Shown one piece after another: positions 9,164 through 16,406 of a stretch of 19,412 bases of DNA. The notes under the pieces were generated by a model that saw only the letters and a list, made by a program, of their open reading frames with translations, was not told the DNA's origin and did not search any database. How positions within the stretch are numbered: position 1 is the stretch's first letter; each line of letters starts with the position of its first letter. Source of the DNA: an uncultured Burkholderiales bacterium (GTDB lineage: Bacteria; Pseudomonadota; Gammaproteobacteria; Burkholderiales; Burkholderiaceae_C). The stretch is taken from positions 1 through 19,412 of the forward strand of contig CALBSC010000024.1 in assembly GCA_937927685.1 (NCBI GenBank), given 5' to 3'. The position numbers and the translations under genes were made by a program.

Positions 9164-9583
9164 TCAGACCTCCAACTTCTGCCGCACCACCGTGTAGGCC
9201 GGCTCAAACCCCTTGCGGGCGAGCAACCGGGTCATGCCCGGCGCGCACCGCGCTTCAATCACTTCGGCCCCGGCTTGCCGGCACCACTGCCTGAACGTCT
9301 CCCAGAAGGCGTCCATGGCTGCATCCATCTGCTCGCCTGCAATCGCCATGACGTTCACCGCGAGCTGGCGCGGGTAGTGGATGAACTCGAAGGCACCGGC
9401 CAGCACCGGCCGATCGCCCTCGTACACCGCACCGATGACCGCCCGGCCATCGCGCACCATCCCGAACAGGTCTTGCGGCTCGAAGTCCCCGCAGGCCGGG
9501 CAGCGCGTCCACAGCGCCAGCATCGCGTCCTGCTGATCTTCAAGCCCCTCGTGGTCCCCGACGGAGAAAAATCGCACCCGCAT
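9164..9583 (-). CDS. GNAT-fold-like protein (139 aa)
   Basis: The start is set at ATG 9583-9581, overlapping the nozzle gene stop (TGATG). The frame extends 34 codons further upstream, but those overlap the nozzle gene. The protein has the strand-helix order of GNAT acetyltransferases: a strand LAVNVMAIAG near residue 75, a helix with FWETFRQWCRQAG, then a last strand pair around EARCAPGM and KGFEPAYTVV. The usual acetyl-CoA binding signature (Q/RxxGxG/A) is not obvious, so it may be inactive or structural. A CPAC pair lies near residue 29. Small GNAT-like proteins of unknown role occur beside tail genes in several podoviruses. Fold assignment is by eye. Confidence 0.78.
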   Translation of the reverse strand: MRVRFFSVGDHEGLEDQQDAMLALWTRCPACGDFEPQDLFGMVRDGRAVIGAVYEGDRPVLAGAFEFIHYPRQLAVNVMAIAGEQMDAAMDAFWETFRQWCRQAGAEVIEARCAPGMTRLLARKGFEPAYTVVRQKLEV

Positions 9584-10971
9584 CAGGTCGGCCCCAGGTC
9601 GTCGAAGTACAGCGTCACCGCGTCCAGGCGGAAGGGCTTGCTGTCCAGGTTGCGGAACTTCAGCGAGAACTCGGTACCGCAGCACTCCACCGGGATCAAT
9701 CCGCCGCCGCGCGTGTTGCCCTTGACCCTCACCGGGTCGGTGAACGCCGTCGGATCGCGCACGTCAAAACCGACCGAGAACTCGCAGCGCCCCTCCATCA
9801 CCAGGTCCGCGCCATAGATGCGCTTGTTGCGGCCGGGCTTTTTCAGGTCCATGTACGGGAGCTGGATGACCACCTCGAAGGGCTGCCCCTGGTCGGCATG
9901 CACATCCGGGTCGAGCTTGTAGACCGCATCGCCGCAGCGGATGTACAGCGTCTGGCCCAGCTCGGCAAAGGCGTCCGCCGTCGCCGGCAGGAAGTAGTGC
10001 GACCAGGCTGCGATCTTGGCCGTGCGGGAAATTGAGTAGACGAACAGCTCGTTGCCCATGGCGCAGACGTACTGGCCCGTGCCGTAAAAGTAGAACGCCT
10101 TGGGCGTAAAGCCCCCCGCCTTCACGCGCGCGCGCACCAGCGAGTCGATCGGCGATCCCACGTCCACGTCTGCCAGGTTGTTTGTGAGCTGGAGCGTCGT
10201 GATCGAGCGAAAGCCGTAGTCCGAGAGGAAGTACAGGTCGCCCGAGACGTTGGCCACCGTGCGCGGGTAGCTTGTGCCGACGTTCTCCACGATGTCCTGG
10301 AGCGCCATGGCAGCCGGGTCCGGGTCCACCTTCCAGACCTGCGCGCCGTCCTTGGACAGCACAATCAAATTGTTCTGGTAGACCCCGAGCGCGTTGGCCC
10401 CGCGATCGCCGCGCGAGTTGAGCCCGGTCGGCAGGAAGCCCGCATCGTTGGAAGCGCTCCAGTCGCGCGGGTTGCCGGTCTTGCAGTAGCGCACCGTGTC
10501 CCCGTTGACCGCGAACACCTTGGATGCGAGCTTGACGACGCCAGCCGTGTCCGGACAGGCCAGGTCGGCAATGTGCGTCGATGCGCTGCCGTCCAGGTAG
10601 TGGTGCTCCTGAAACCCGCCCTGGTACCGGATGGCCGCGTAGATGAAGCCGTTGAAGACATCGGCGAAGGACACATCCTCGACCGGGTAGCTGCCCGAGG
10701 AATACGGCACGCGATTGGCTTGGAACAGCGCATTGGCGTGCGTCACCGTTCCCTGTCCGTAAAACGTGTGCAGCTTGCCGAAAGCCGCGAACAGGCCCTT
10801 GGTGCCCGGCTCCAGCGTGGCCACCAGCGTCAGACCAGGGCGCTTTTCCGTGGCCAGGCCCGTCGTGACGTAGGCGTTCTTCATCTCCAGCAGCCGGTTG
10901 GCATCGGAGACGGACGCGCCCTTGCGCAGGTCTATGCCCAGGTCGAAGCGGTTGAAGGTGATGTCCGCCAC
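9583..10971 (-). CDS. Tail nozzle / DNA-stabilisation protein (462 aa)
   Basis: This is probably the short-tail nozzle, comparable in size to P22 gp10. It is beta-rich with recurring short strand motifs of propeller type (for example LIVLSKDGAQVWKVD, LYFLSDYGFRSI and YVCAMGNELFVYSI), and its N-terminal half has LLEMKNAYVTTGLATEKRPG, the start pattern of many phage nozzle and stabilisation proteins. Translation starts at GTG 10971, 1 nt after the adaptor stop, with AGAGG 5 nt upstream. It follows the adaptor directly, as in P22-like gp4-gp10 pairs. The family call rests on pattern recognition, length and order. Confidence 0.78.
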   Translation of the reverse strand: MADITFNRFDLGIDLRKGASVSDANRLLEMKNAYVTTGLATEKRPGLTLVATLEPGTKGLFAAFGKLHTFYGQGTVTHANALFQANRVPYSSGSYPVEDVSFADVFNGFIYAAIRYQGGFQEHHYLDGSASTHIADLACPDTAGVVKLASKVFAVNGDTVRYCKTGNPRDWSASNDAGFLPTGLNSRGDRGANALGVYQNNLIVLSKDGAQVWKVDPDPAAMALQDIVENVGTSYPRTVANVSGDLYFLSDYGFRSITTLQLTNNLADVDVGSPIDSLVRARVKAGGFTPKAFYFYGTGQYVCAMGNELFVYSISRTAKIAAWSHYFLPATADAFAELGQTLYIRCGDAVYKLDPDVHADQGQPFEVVIQLPYMDLKKPGRNKRIYGADLVMEGRCEFSVGFDVRDPTAFTDPVRVKGNTRGGGLIPVECCGTEFSLKFRNLDSKPFRLDAVTLYFDDLGPT

Positions 10972-10972
10972 G

Positions 10973-11674
10973 TCAGCCTCTCAGCCGGTATCCATCGCCG
11001 GACTTGACGACTTGCGCCTCGCGCGGCTGCTTGCCGCCCGCGAAGTAGCGCTGGCCCTCCTTCTGCCGGGACTTCTCTTTGTTGAGCATGGTCTGGAACG
11101 CCTGCGCTGGGGCCTGCGCGTCTGGATGCCGGTAGTGCGCCTTGGCGTTGGCCAGGGCGTACAAGAACACCAGGCGGTCAGGAACGCTTGGGCGATCGCC
11201 AGCCTGGCTGAAGCGGCTCTTGACCGCCGTGTGCTCGACGATCAGGTCATAAGCGCGCTCGGGCACGGGCCAGACTTCGAGCTGGCCGTTGAGCGTGCCG
11301 TACTTTTGGGGTTGCTGGCGCAGGCTCTCGAAGGACCGATCGCTCTCGGTGATGCCGTAGGTCAGCGGCTCGCGGATCGTGCCCGAGACCTTGACCCAGA
11401 CGGAAATAACGGCTGCCGGGTCGATGTCCTCGCCGGCCGCATCGTCGTGCCAGTCGTACAGGTACGAGTCAGCCTGCGTCGTGATGATCGACTTCTTGCG
11501 CATGGCCGGCGGGTCAAGCTCCGCGAAAACGAAGTCGTGCGCTTCCTGAAGGTAGCTCTTCAGGGTCGCCTCGTTGTTCTTCGCGGCCGAGCCCTGCGCC
11601 ACGAAGCCCAGGCGCACCCGCAGCTCGGTCAACAGCTCGCCGAGGGTCTTATAGCGCTCCGCGAGCCCGTTCAT
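10973..11674 (-). CDS. Head-to-tail adaptor / tail tubular-like protein (233 aa)
   Basis: This is likely the ring that joins the portal to the nozzle. The N-terminal segment (LGELLTELRVRLGFVAQG) and the following helix with NNEATLKSYLQEAHDFV are typical of podoviral adaptor proteins: a helical start followed by a beta-rich middle with DSYLYDW and GTLNGQLEVWPVP. The C-terminal 45 residues are basic and Gln-rich. The start overlaps the previous stop by 4 nt (ATGA), suggesting translational coupling. The nozzle gene follows after 1 nt. It could be closer to T7 gp11 or to P22 gp4; I cannot separate these by eye. Confidence 0.7.
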   Translation of the reverse strand: MNGLAERYKTLGELLTELRVRLGFVAQGSAAKNNEATLKSYLQEAHDFVFAELDPPAMRKKSIITTQADSYLYDWHDDAAGEDIDPAAVISVWVKVSGTIREPLTYGITESDRSFESLRQQPQKYGTLNGQLEVWPVPERAYDLIVEHTAVKSRFSQAGDRPSVPDRLVFLYALANAKAHYRHPDAQAPAQAFQTMLNKEKSRQKEGQRYFAGGKQPREAQVVKSGDGYRLRG

Positions 11675-11958
11675 TGACCGACCTCCATGCCGATCATGGA
11701 CAGGGCCTTGTCGCGCATCGGATGCGCCTCGGGCGCAGGCTGCCAGTCGGTCGGGATGCGCAGGTCCTCGGGCACGCGTGCCATAACCAGCGTGCCGGCA
11801 TCGAGCTTGAAGAAATGGTCGTTGACGTTGACCACCAGCACGCCCGCCGCGTCGCGTTGCTTGAACGGCACGCGAGTCAGTGCCGCATGAAAAGCCGCCT
11901 GGTTCCAGTAGGCCGGATTCAGGACCGGCTCATCGGGTTGTTGTTCTTGTGGCTCCAT
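11671..11958 (-). CDS. Small phage hypothetical protein (95 aa)
   Basis: A short acidic protein with GAAAGGA just upstream of its ATG (11958). Residues 1-15 are Gln/Glu/Pro-rich; the middle (VLVVNVNDHFFKLDAGTLVMARVPED) looks like two or three beta strands; the end is a short helix. No known motif, no membrane segment and no cysteine. It lies between holin and adaptor genes and overlaps the adaptor start by 4 nt. It may be a small structural or tail-completion protein, but I do not recognise the family. Confidence 0.72.
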   Translation of the reverse strand: MEPQEQQPDEPVLNPAYWNQAAFHAALTRVPFKQRDAAGVLVVNVNDHFFKLDAGTLVMARVPEDLRIPTDWQPAPEAHPMRDKALSMIGMEVGQ

Positions 11959-11970
11959 ATCGGTCCTTTC

Positions 11971-12279
11971 TCAAGCGGGGAACTTGGCCTTCAGCCAGTT
12001 CTCGAACATGAAGATCGCCCGGCTGCCCATGTGGCCAGACACTCCAACGAAGGCGGCAGTCACCAGCGGGGAGAAGCCAGCGTTCTCGCACAGCCAGAAC
12101 GTGATGACGCCCGCGAAGGCGCTGGTCACGATTTCCCCGATGAACTCCACCAGGTTGAAAACGCGAGCATGGCCTGTTTGCAGTTTGCGCATGAAGTTCA
12201 CGATTCCCCCCAGGATGGCCAGCATGAAGACCCACAGGTACGTCACAAGCGAATAAGAGGTTGGGTCTTTGTCGATCAT
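11971..12279 (-). CDS. Holin, LydA / holin superfamily III type (102 aa)
   Basis: A small membrane protein that would form the lesion letting phage endolysin reach the cell wall. Three hydrophobic segments are visible at about residues 10-30, 47-66 and 71-92, with a charged loop (RKLQTGHARV) after the first and a charged C-terminus. The start MIDKDPTSYSLVTYLWV, the middle VEFIGEIVTSAFAGVITFWL and the SGHMG motif in the third segment match the LydA-type holin pattern. Its ATG is 2 nt after the radical SAM stop, so it belongs to the same transcript. No endolysin gene is present in this window. Confidence 0.88.
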   Translation of the reverse strand: MIDKDPTSYSLVTYLWVFMLAILGGIVNFMRKLQTGHARVFNLVEFIGEIVTSAFAGVITFWLCENAGFSPLVTAAFVGVSGHMGSRAIFMFENWLKAKFPA

Positions 12280-12281
12280 GG

Positions 12282-13631
12282 TCAGGCGATGGCGTTGATG
12301 GGAATGACGCGCTTGGGCTTGGTCTCAGGCACACCGTTAACCATCCCGAAAATGTCCTTGCGGTCCTCGCGGAAGTCGCCGTCGATGTAGATCGGGACGC
12401 AGCCGGTCAGGAACTCGATTCCGGCCGCAAAGATCGGCACAGCATCGGAGTAAGCGTTGTCGCAAGAGCGGTCCCACAGAGGGCCTTCCAGGAACATGCA
12501 CGAGCCCTGGCAAATCTGGAGCATCGGGCAGCTCGGGCAGTCCTTGCGCTTGCTCCAGTGCGTGGACGTGTTGAGCTTGACGGCCGTCAGGTCGGAGACA
12601 TGGCCGATGCGATGCGCTTCGCCATTCGGGGCCGCACTGGCGGCACTCACGTTCTGGCAGGTCAGCACGTTGCCGCGCAGGTCCACGGCGATCTTGTCCG
12701 ACTGATCCATCGAGCACTTTTGCCCGAGGCTGGATGCAGGGCGGCCAGTGCGGATTGAGTTGACGAAGGACGCGACGCGGTTGCGTACCGCCTGAACGTT
12801 GGCGGCCTGGCCGGTGCGGACCTCGTGGAACGCCAGATTGCGGAAGCCGTGCAGCTCGTCGGCCTGGAGCGACTGCGCCAGACCGCCCTCGTCGTAGGCA
12901 TCCACGAAGCCGCCCTCGCCGATCGGCACCATCGGATCGCCGGTCAGTTCAACGAAGAAGCGCTGGATGGCCGCGCGCGAGACGTTCGAGCGGTTCACCA
13001 TCGCGTTGAAGCTGATGCGACCCTGCGGAGCCAGGCGGGCATACAGCGCCATGATGGCCGCACGCTTCTCCGGGTCTTGCAGCGGGTCGGGGCCGCGCAC
13101 ATGCTGGCCAGGACCGTCGTGCGAGATACCGACGTTGAAGCCCATCCGATCCAGCCAGTCGCTGGTCTCGTCGTTGAGCAGCGAGCCGTTGGTGATGACC
13201 GACAAGGCGGCGTTCGGAAACTTGGAGCGGATCGCCTCGGCCAGCGGGCGAAGGGTCTTGATGTAGACCAGCGGCTCCCCGCCCCAGAACTCGACCGCCT
13301 CGGGCGGCGTTGTCACCCACGAATCGAGCCCGGCAATGAAGGCGTCCACGTCGCCGGAGTTGGTCTCATCCGCGCGGGGTACAAAGCGCTGCGAGCAGTA
13401 TTCGCACTCGTAGTTGCACGACAGGCCCAAGCTGATCTTGAGCACACGCGGGCTGGTCTTGCCGATCGGAGTCTCGCGGGAAACGACGGGCGCAGTGGGT
13501 CTCGAAGCCACCTCCAGTCGAACTCCGATTGGCCGGCCTTGCGCGTCTGACAGCTCGCTTGTCTCGTTGTCGTAGTGCATCCAGACGATTGAGCCGTCAG
13601 GCTTGTGTGCGTGGATTGTGAACGTGGTCAT
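12282..13631 (-). CDS. Radical SAM/SPASM maturase-like enzyme (449 aa)
   Basis: A complete radical SAM protein, unusual in a virion-gene operon. After a 60-residue N-terminal region (MTTFTIHAHKPDGSIVW) comes the cluster motif CNYECEYC (C72, C76, C79; CX3CX2C), then GGEP at 117-120, the SAM-binding motif. The C-terminal SPASM domain has every expected cysteine: C306-X13-G320-X4-C325, then C365-X2-C368-X5-C374-X3-C378 and C390, which should hold two extra 4Fe-4S clusters. SPASM enzymes mostly modify peptides or proteins (sactipeptide and ranthipeptide thioether bonds, sulfatase formylglycine, PqqE-type crosslinks). No separate RiPP recognition domain is obvious. The start overlaps the 240-residue gene stop (TAATG), with GAGGG upstream. 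The only cysteine-rich candidate substrate nearby is the collagen-like fibre two genes upstream. The enzyme class is firm; the substrate is inferred. Confidence 0.93.
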   Translation of the reverse strand: MTTFTIHAHKPDGSIVWMHYDNETSELSDAQGRPIGVRLEVASRPTAPVVSRETPIGKTSPRVLKISLGLSCNYECEYCSQRFVPRADETNSGDVDAFIAGLDSWVTTPPEAVEFWGGEPLVYIKTLRPLAEAIRSKFPNAALSVITNGSLLNDETSDWLDRMGFNVGISHDGPGQHVRGPDPLQDPEKRAAIMALYARLAPQGRISFNAMVNRSNVSRAAIQRFFVELTGDPMVPIGEGGFVDAYDEGGLAQSLQADELHGFRNLAFHEVRTGQAANVQAVRNRVASFVNSIRTGRPASSLGQKCSMDQSDKIAVDLRGNVLTCQNVSAASAAPNGEAHRIGHVSDLTAVKLNTSTHWSKRKDCPSCPMLQICQGSCMFLEGPLWDRSCDNAYSDAVPIFAAGIEFLTGCVPIYIDGDFREDRKDIFGMVNGVPETKPKRVIPINAIA

Positions 13632-14353
13632 TAAGCGATGCCCTCGCGCTTGGCGAAGTAGCTGCGCTGCAATTCGCGCATGCTCGCCTTGCGGTTCGTG
13701 ACGTCGGTCAACGCACCAGCCACACCCTTGAATTGCAAGGAGCTGTGCTCATCGAGCATTGCCTTGAAAGCTGGAAGCCACTCGGGCCGCTCGTCCTCCG
13801 GCTGCTTCTCGGCGAGCTCGACAACCAAGAATGACAAAAGGTCGATATGCTTTTCCTGCTCGGCCAGCATGTTGATCGGGCTCACCTGCCTCAACAGGTC
13901 GCGCTTGGCAAGAACTGCCGCAGTGCGAGCGCTAGAAGCGAAGCCTGGGATCACCTGGTCGAATGCATCGATGCTCGACCCGTAGCCTTCCTGGCGCTTC
14001 CATTCCAGAGCGGTGTGCACTGGCTTGAACAGGACGATCGCCAGTTCATCGGAACCGCCTCGTGCGGCCGCCAGAACAGGCCCCTCCGTGCAACCGAAGC
14101 GCGCCCGCATGAAGGCATCGGTGTCACGGCTGTCGTCGAAGTCGACGGCCTCGACAAAGCCGCTACCTGTGAAGCTCCAATAGTAGACCTTCATACCCCA
14201 CGGCTCGATGTCTGATGCGCGCAGGGCCAGTGGCTCGCCAGCTCCTGCATTACGTCGTGTGGCCATGTAGCCGCCTAGCGATGCCTCAACGATGGTCAGC
14301 GGGTTCTCGAAATCCTGAACATCGTCGACGAGCATTGTCTTGAGAATGAGCAT
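13631..14353 (-). CDS. Unrecognised protein between fibre and radical SAM genes (240 aa)
   Basis: I do not recognise this family. It is acidic to neutral, with a mixed alpha/beta first half (KVYYWSFTGSGFVEAVDFDD) and a helical second half (LLRQVSPINMLAEQEKHIDL) ending in a basic helix (RELQRSYFAKREGIA). There is one cysteine (near residue 89, FGCTEG), no signal peptide, no membrane segment and no catalytic motif that I can see. AAAGG lies 7 nt before the ATG at 14353. It is translationally coupled to the radical SAM gene (TAATG) and directly follows the fibre gene, so it may be a partner, chaperone or recognition protein for fibre assembly or modification. That role is inferred from position only. 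Confidence 0.8.
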   Translation of the reverse strand: MLILKTMLVDDVQDFENPLTIVEASLGGYMATRRNAGAGEPLALRASDIEPWGMKVYYWSFTGSGFVEAVDFDDSRDTDAFMRARFGCTEGPVLAAARGGSDELAIVLFKPVHTALEWKRQEGYGSSIDAFDQVIPGFASSARTAAVLAKRDLLRQVSPINMLAEQEKHIDLLSFLVVELAEKQPEDERPEWLPAFKAMLDEHSSLQFKGVAGALTDVTNRKASMRELQRSYFAKREGIA

Positions 14354-14370
14354 AGGTTGGCCTTTCTGCT

Positions 14371-15999
14371 TTACCAGCAGTCACATGCGCAATTGCAGTT
14401 GCAGTTGACGAGCCTGTTCACCGTGCGAAGTCGAATCTGACTACCTTCATCAATCAGTTCGTGAAAGCGCTCGTTGACGGTGTCTCCGCCGCCGTAGCAG
14501 TTGATGGCATTGGAGCCGTACGTAGAAGCACAGTTAGCTACCGCCGAGAAGAAGTAGTCGTGCAGCCAGCCGTAGTTGGAGGACCAAAGTTGTCCAGCGT
14601 TGTTCTCGTACAAACCCCAGTTGCCATCGGATCGCAAGAACCCAAGTAGACCTTGGTTGTGATGCAGCCAACGCGTACCCCAGTCGGTGTCTTGCATGCG
14701 CAGGTAGTTCGCAGTGCTGGAGATGGTTAACTCTGGGACAGTGAGTTGACCGGTCATCGTGTCGCCACTTTTTGCGACGCGGCTCGTAACGTCACCGGCA
14801 GGACCTTGCGGACCTTGTGGACCCTGAGGACCTTGCGGCCCAGTCAGACCTTGGGGACCAGCAGGCCCAGTCGCCCCGGTAGGCCCTTGCGGACCCGTCG
14901 CACCTTGCGGACCTGTTGCACCAGTCGGACCAGCGGGACCAGTTGGCCCTTGAACGCCCTGGACACCTTGCGGCCCCGGGTCGCCCTTCTCGGCGAGCTT
15001 GCCCCACTGGGTGCTGGCAGCATCAGATGGAACGACGTTGGTGGACGACTGCTTGGCGATCCACGAGCGGCCGTTGTAGAAGACGGCATCGTCGGCCACG
15101 TAGGCGGTCGCGTTGCTCCATTCGCCGCGCCAGGTCATGCCGCGTACGCCTTGCGGCCCTTGAATGCCTTGCGGCCCTTGGATGCCTTGCGGCCCTTGCG
15201 GACCCATTGGACCGGTCATCCCGATCGGGCCGGTTTCACCCTGCACGCCTTGCACGCCTTGGGGGCCAATGGGACCAACCGGCCCCATGGGACCTACCGG
15301 GCCTTGGACGCCCTGATCGCCCTTCTCGCCCTTGCCGAATGGCACGCCACCAGACCAGACGCCGGGGGTGTTGCCCAGGCGCAGGTACAGGAAACCGTTG
15401 TCGGTGGACAGGAAGGCGAAGCCGTGCGGCTCGTTGTTGTAGTTGGCGCGGTCGGCATAGACGCCCACGGCATCCACGTCGAAAGACATGCCGGCCACAC
15501 CCTGAATACCCTGCGGGCCTTGCGCACCTTGAGGGCCTTGCGGACCGATCGGACCTTGAAGGCCCTGCTCGCCCTGCGGCCCCTGCGGACCGGTCGCACC
15601 GGTCGCGCCCGTGTCGCCCTTGACACCCTGCGGACCTTGCACGCCTTGAGGACCTTGCGGCCCAGTCGGGCCGACCGGACCCCGTTCGCCAGGCAGGCCC
15701 TGCGGACCCACGGGACCGGCGACGCCTTGAAGGCCCTGCATGCCCTGCGGGCCAGTGGCACCCTGCGGACCCTGCGGGCCAGGCACACCGTTGCGCAGCT
15801 CGGGCTTAAGTTGATCGAGGCCGACGACCTGGTTCTTGAGTGAGCCGTCGTCCTTTTGAATCTGTGCCAGATTCGAGCGAATCTGGTTGATGGATTGCGC
15901 AGCCGCGTCCAGCTCCGCGTTCAGAGCGGCATGGTCGGTGTCATCGCCCTCGCGCTCGGTGAAATCGGTATCGCGGGAATACTCTTGCGGCTGCGCCAT
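14371..15999 (-). CDS. Collagen-like tail fibre with Cys-rich C-terminus (542 aa)
   Basis: This is likely a trimeric tail fibre. Residues 1-70 form a charged helical, probably coiled-coil, virion-attachment region. Collagen-type Gly-X-Y repeats rich in GPQ span 72-170, 224-287 and 339-402. They are broken by a globular insert (171-223) and a carbohydrate-binding-module-like insert (about 289-336, with WRGEW and YNGRSWIA). The C-terminal domain (403-542) has the MTGQLT motif and an aromatic-rich fold. All seven cysteines fall in the last 53 residues: C490, C501, and C533, C535, C537, C539, C541, the last five ending VNCNCNCACDCW. AGGAGA lies 7 nt before the ATG at 15999. The fibre role is firm from architecture; the receptor is unknown. 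The alternating cysteines could bind metal, form disulfides, or be modified by the radical SAM protein encoded two genes downstream. Confidence 0.92.
   Translation of the reverse strand: MAQPQEYSRDTDFTEREGDDTDHAALNAELDAAAQSINQIRSNLAQIQKDDGSLKNQVVGLDQLKPELRNGVPGPQGPQGATGPQGMQGLQGVAGPVGPQGLPGERGPVGPTGPQGPQGVQGPQGVKGDTGATGATGPQGPQGEQGLQGPIGPQGPQGAQGPQGIQGVAGMSFDVDAVGVYADRANYNNEPHGFAFLSTDNGFLYLRLGNTPGVWSGGVPFGKGEKGDQGVQGPVGPMGPVGPIGPQGVQGVQGETGPIGMTGPMGPQGPQGIQGPQGIQGPQGVRGMTWRGEWSNATAYVADDAVFYNGRSWIAKQSSTNVVPSDAASTQWGKLAEKGDPGPQGVQGVQGPTGPAGPTGATGPQGATGPQGPTGATGPAGPQGLTGPQGPQGPQGPQGPAGDVTSRVAKSGDTMTGQLTVPELTISSTANYLRMQDTDWGTRWLHHNQGLLGFLRSDGNWGLYENNAGQLWSSNYGWLHDYFFSAVANCASTYGSNAINCYGGGDTVNERFHELIDEGSQIRLRTVNRLVNCNCNCACDCW
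15149..15200 (-). repeat. 18-bp tandem repeats in the collagen-like region
   Basis: Nearly three copies of an 18-bp unit (CCTTGCGGCCCTTGAATG on the plus strand, with one-base differences), encoding repeated GPQGIQ. More GPQ repeats with 9-bp periodicity lie at about 14800-14840. Such units can slip in replication and change fibre length. Confidence 0.75.
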
Positions 16000-16020
16000 C
16001 GTTGCTTCTCCTGCCGGGGA

Positions 16021-16335
16021 TTACTTCTCGACCTTTTCGGTCTTCTCGGCTTTGACCTTGACGGCCGACTTCTCGACCAGCTCGGTCAGGCGCTCGCCTT
16101 CGTCATCGCCGTAGACCTTGGAGACCTTGCCTGCGCCGTACTTGGCGCTCAGGCGCTCGTACTCAGTGGCGGCATCGACCTCGATGACAGCGGCTTGATC
16201 GCCTTCGGTGACGTTTTCCTTGCCGAACATCTGGCGCAGAAGGGTCAGCTCGTAGGGCGGGACAGTGACGGGGGTGATGGTGTTGGCATCACGGCGGATC
16301 GTGACGTTCAACAGGGGGACATTGGTCTTGCTCAT
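16021..16335 (-). CDS. Small head-associated hypothetical protein (104 aa)
   Basis: A small protein just after the capsid gene and terminator. GAGGAA lies close before its ATG (16335). The first two thirds are mixed alpha/beta (NVPLLNVTIRRDANTI, then YELTLLRQMFGKENV); the last 20 residues are Lys/Glu/Val repeats (VKVKAEKTEKVEK), a charged tail suited to binding a shell or nucleic acid. No known motif, no cysteine and no membrane segment. Position suggests a head-completion or decoration role; the family is not recognised. Confidence 0.75.
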   Translation of the reverse strand: MSKTNVPLLNVTIRRDANTITPVTVPPYELTLLRQMFGKENVTEGDQAAVIEVDAATEYERLSAKYGAGKVSKVYGDDEGERLTELVEKSAVKVKAEKTEKVEK

Positions 16336-16358
16336 GTGTTCCTCGCGGACTGGGGTTT

Positions 16359-16392
16359 GAAGAAGCCCCGGCCAGGGTGAGCCGGCCGGGGC
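16359..16392 (-). terminator. Rho-independent terminator after the capsid gene
   Basis: On the minus strand a perfect 9-bp stem (GCCCCGGCC pairing with GGCCGGGGC) with a 10-nt loop is followed by TTCTTC, a weak U-rich tail. It lies 14 nt after the capsid stop codon and before the next gene. A partial terminator here would let capsid mRNA be more abundant than downstream tail genes. Confidence 0.7.
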
Positions 16393-16406
16393 ACTGGCAT
16401 CGCCGA

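Noticed and set aside
14770..15790. Repeats that might suggest a CRISPR array
   Set aside because: The units are 9-18 bp, in frame, without spacers, and encode collagen-like Gly-X-Y.
14371..15999. Possible diversity-generating retroelement target in the fibre, as in BPP-1
   Set aside because: No reverse transcriptase gene or template repeat is visible in this window.
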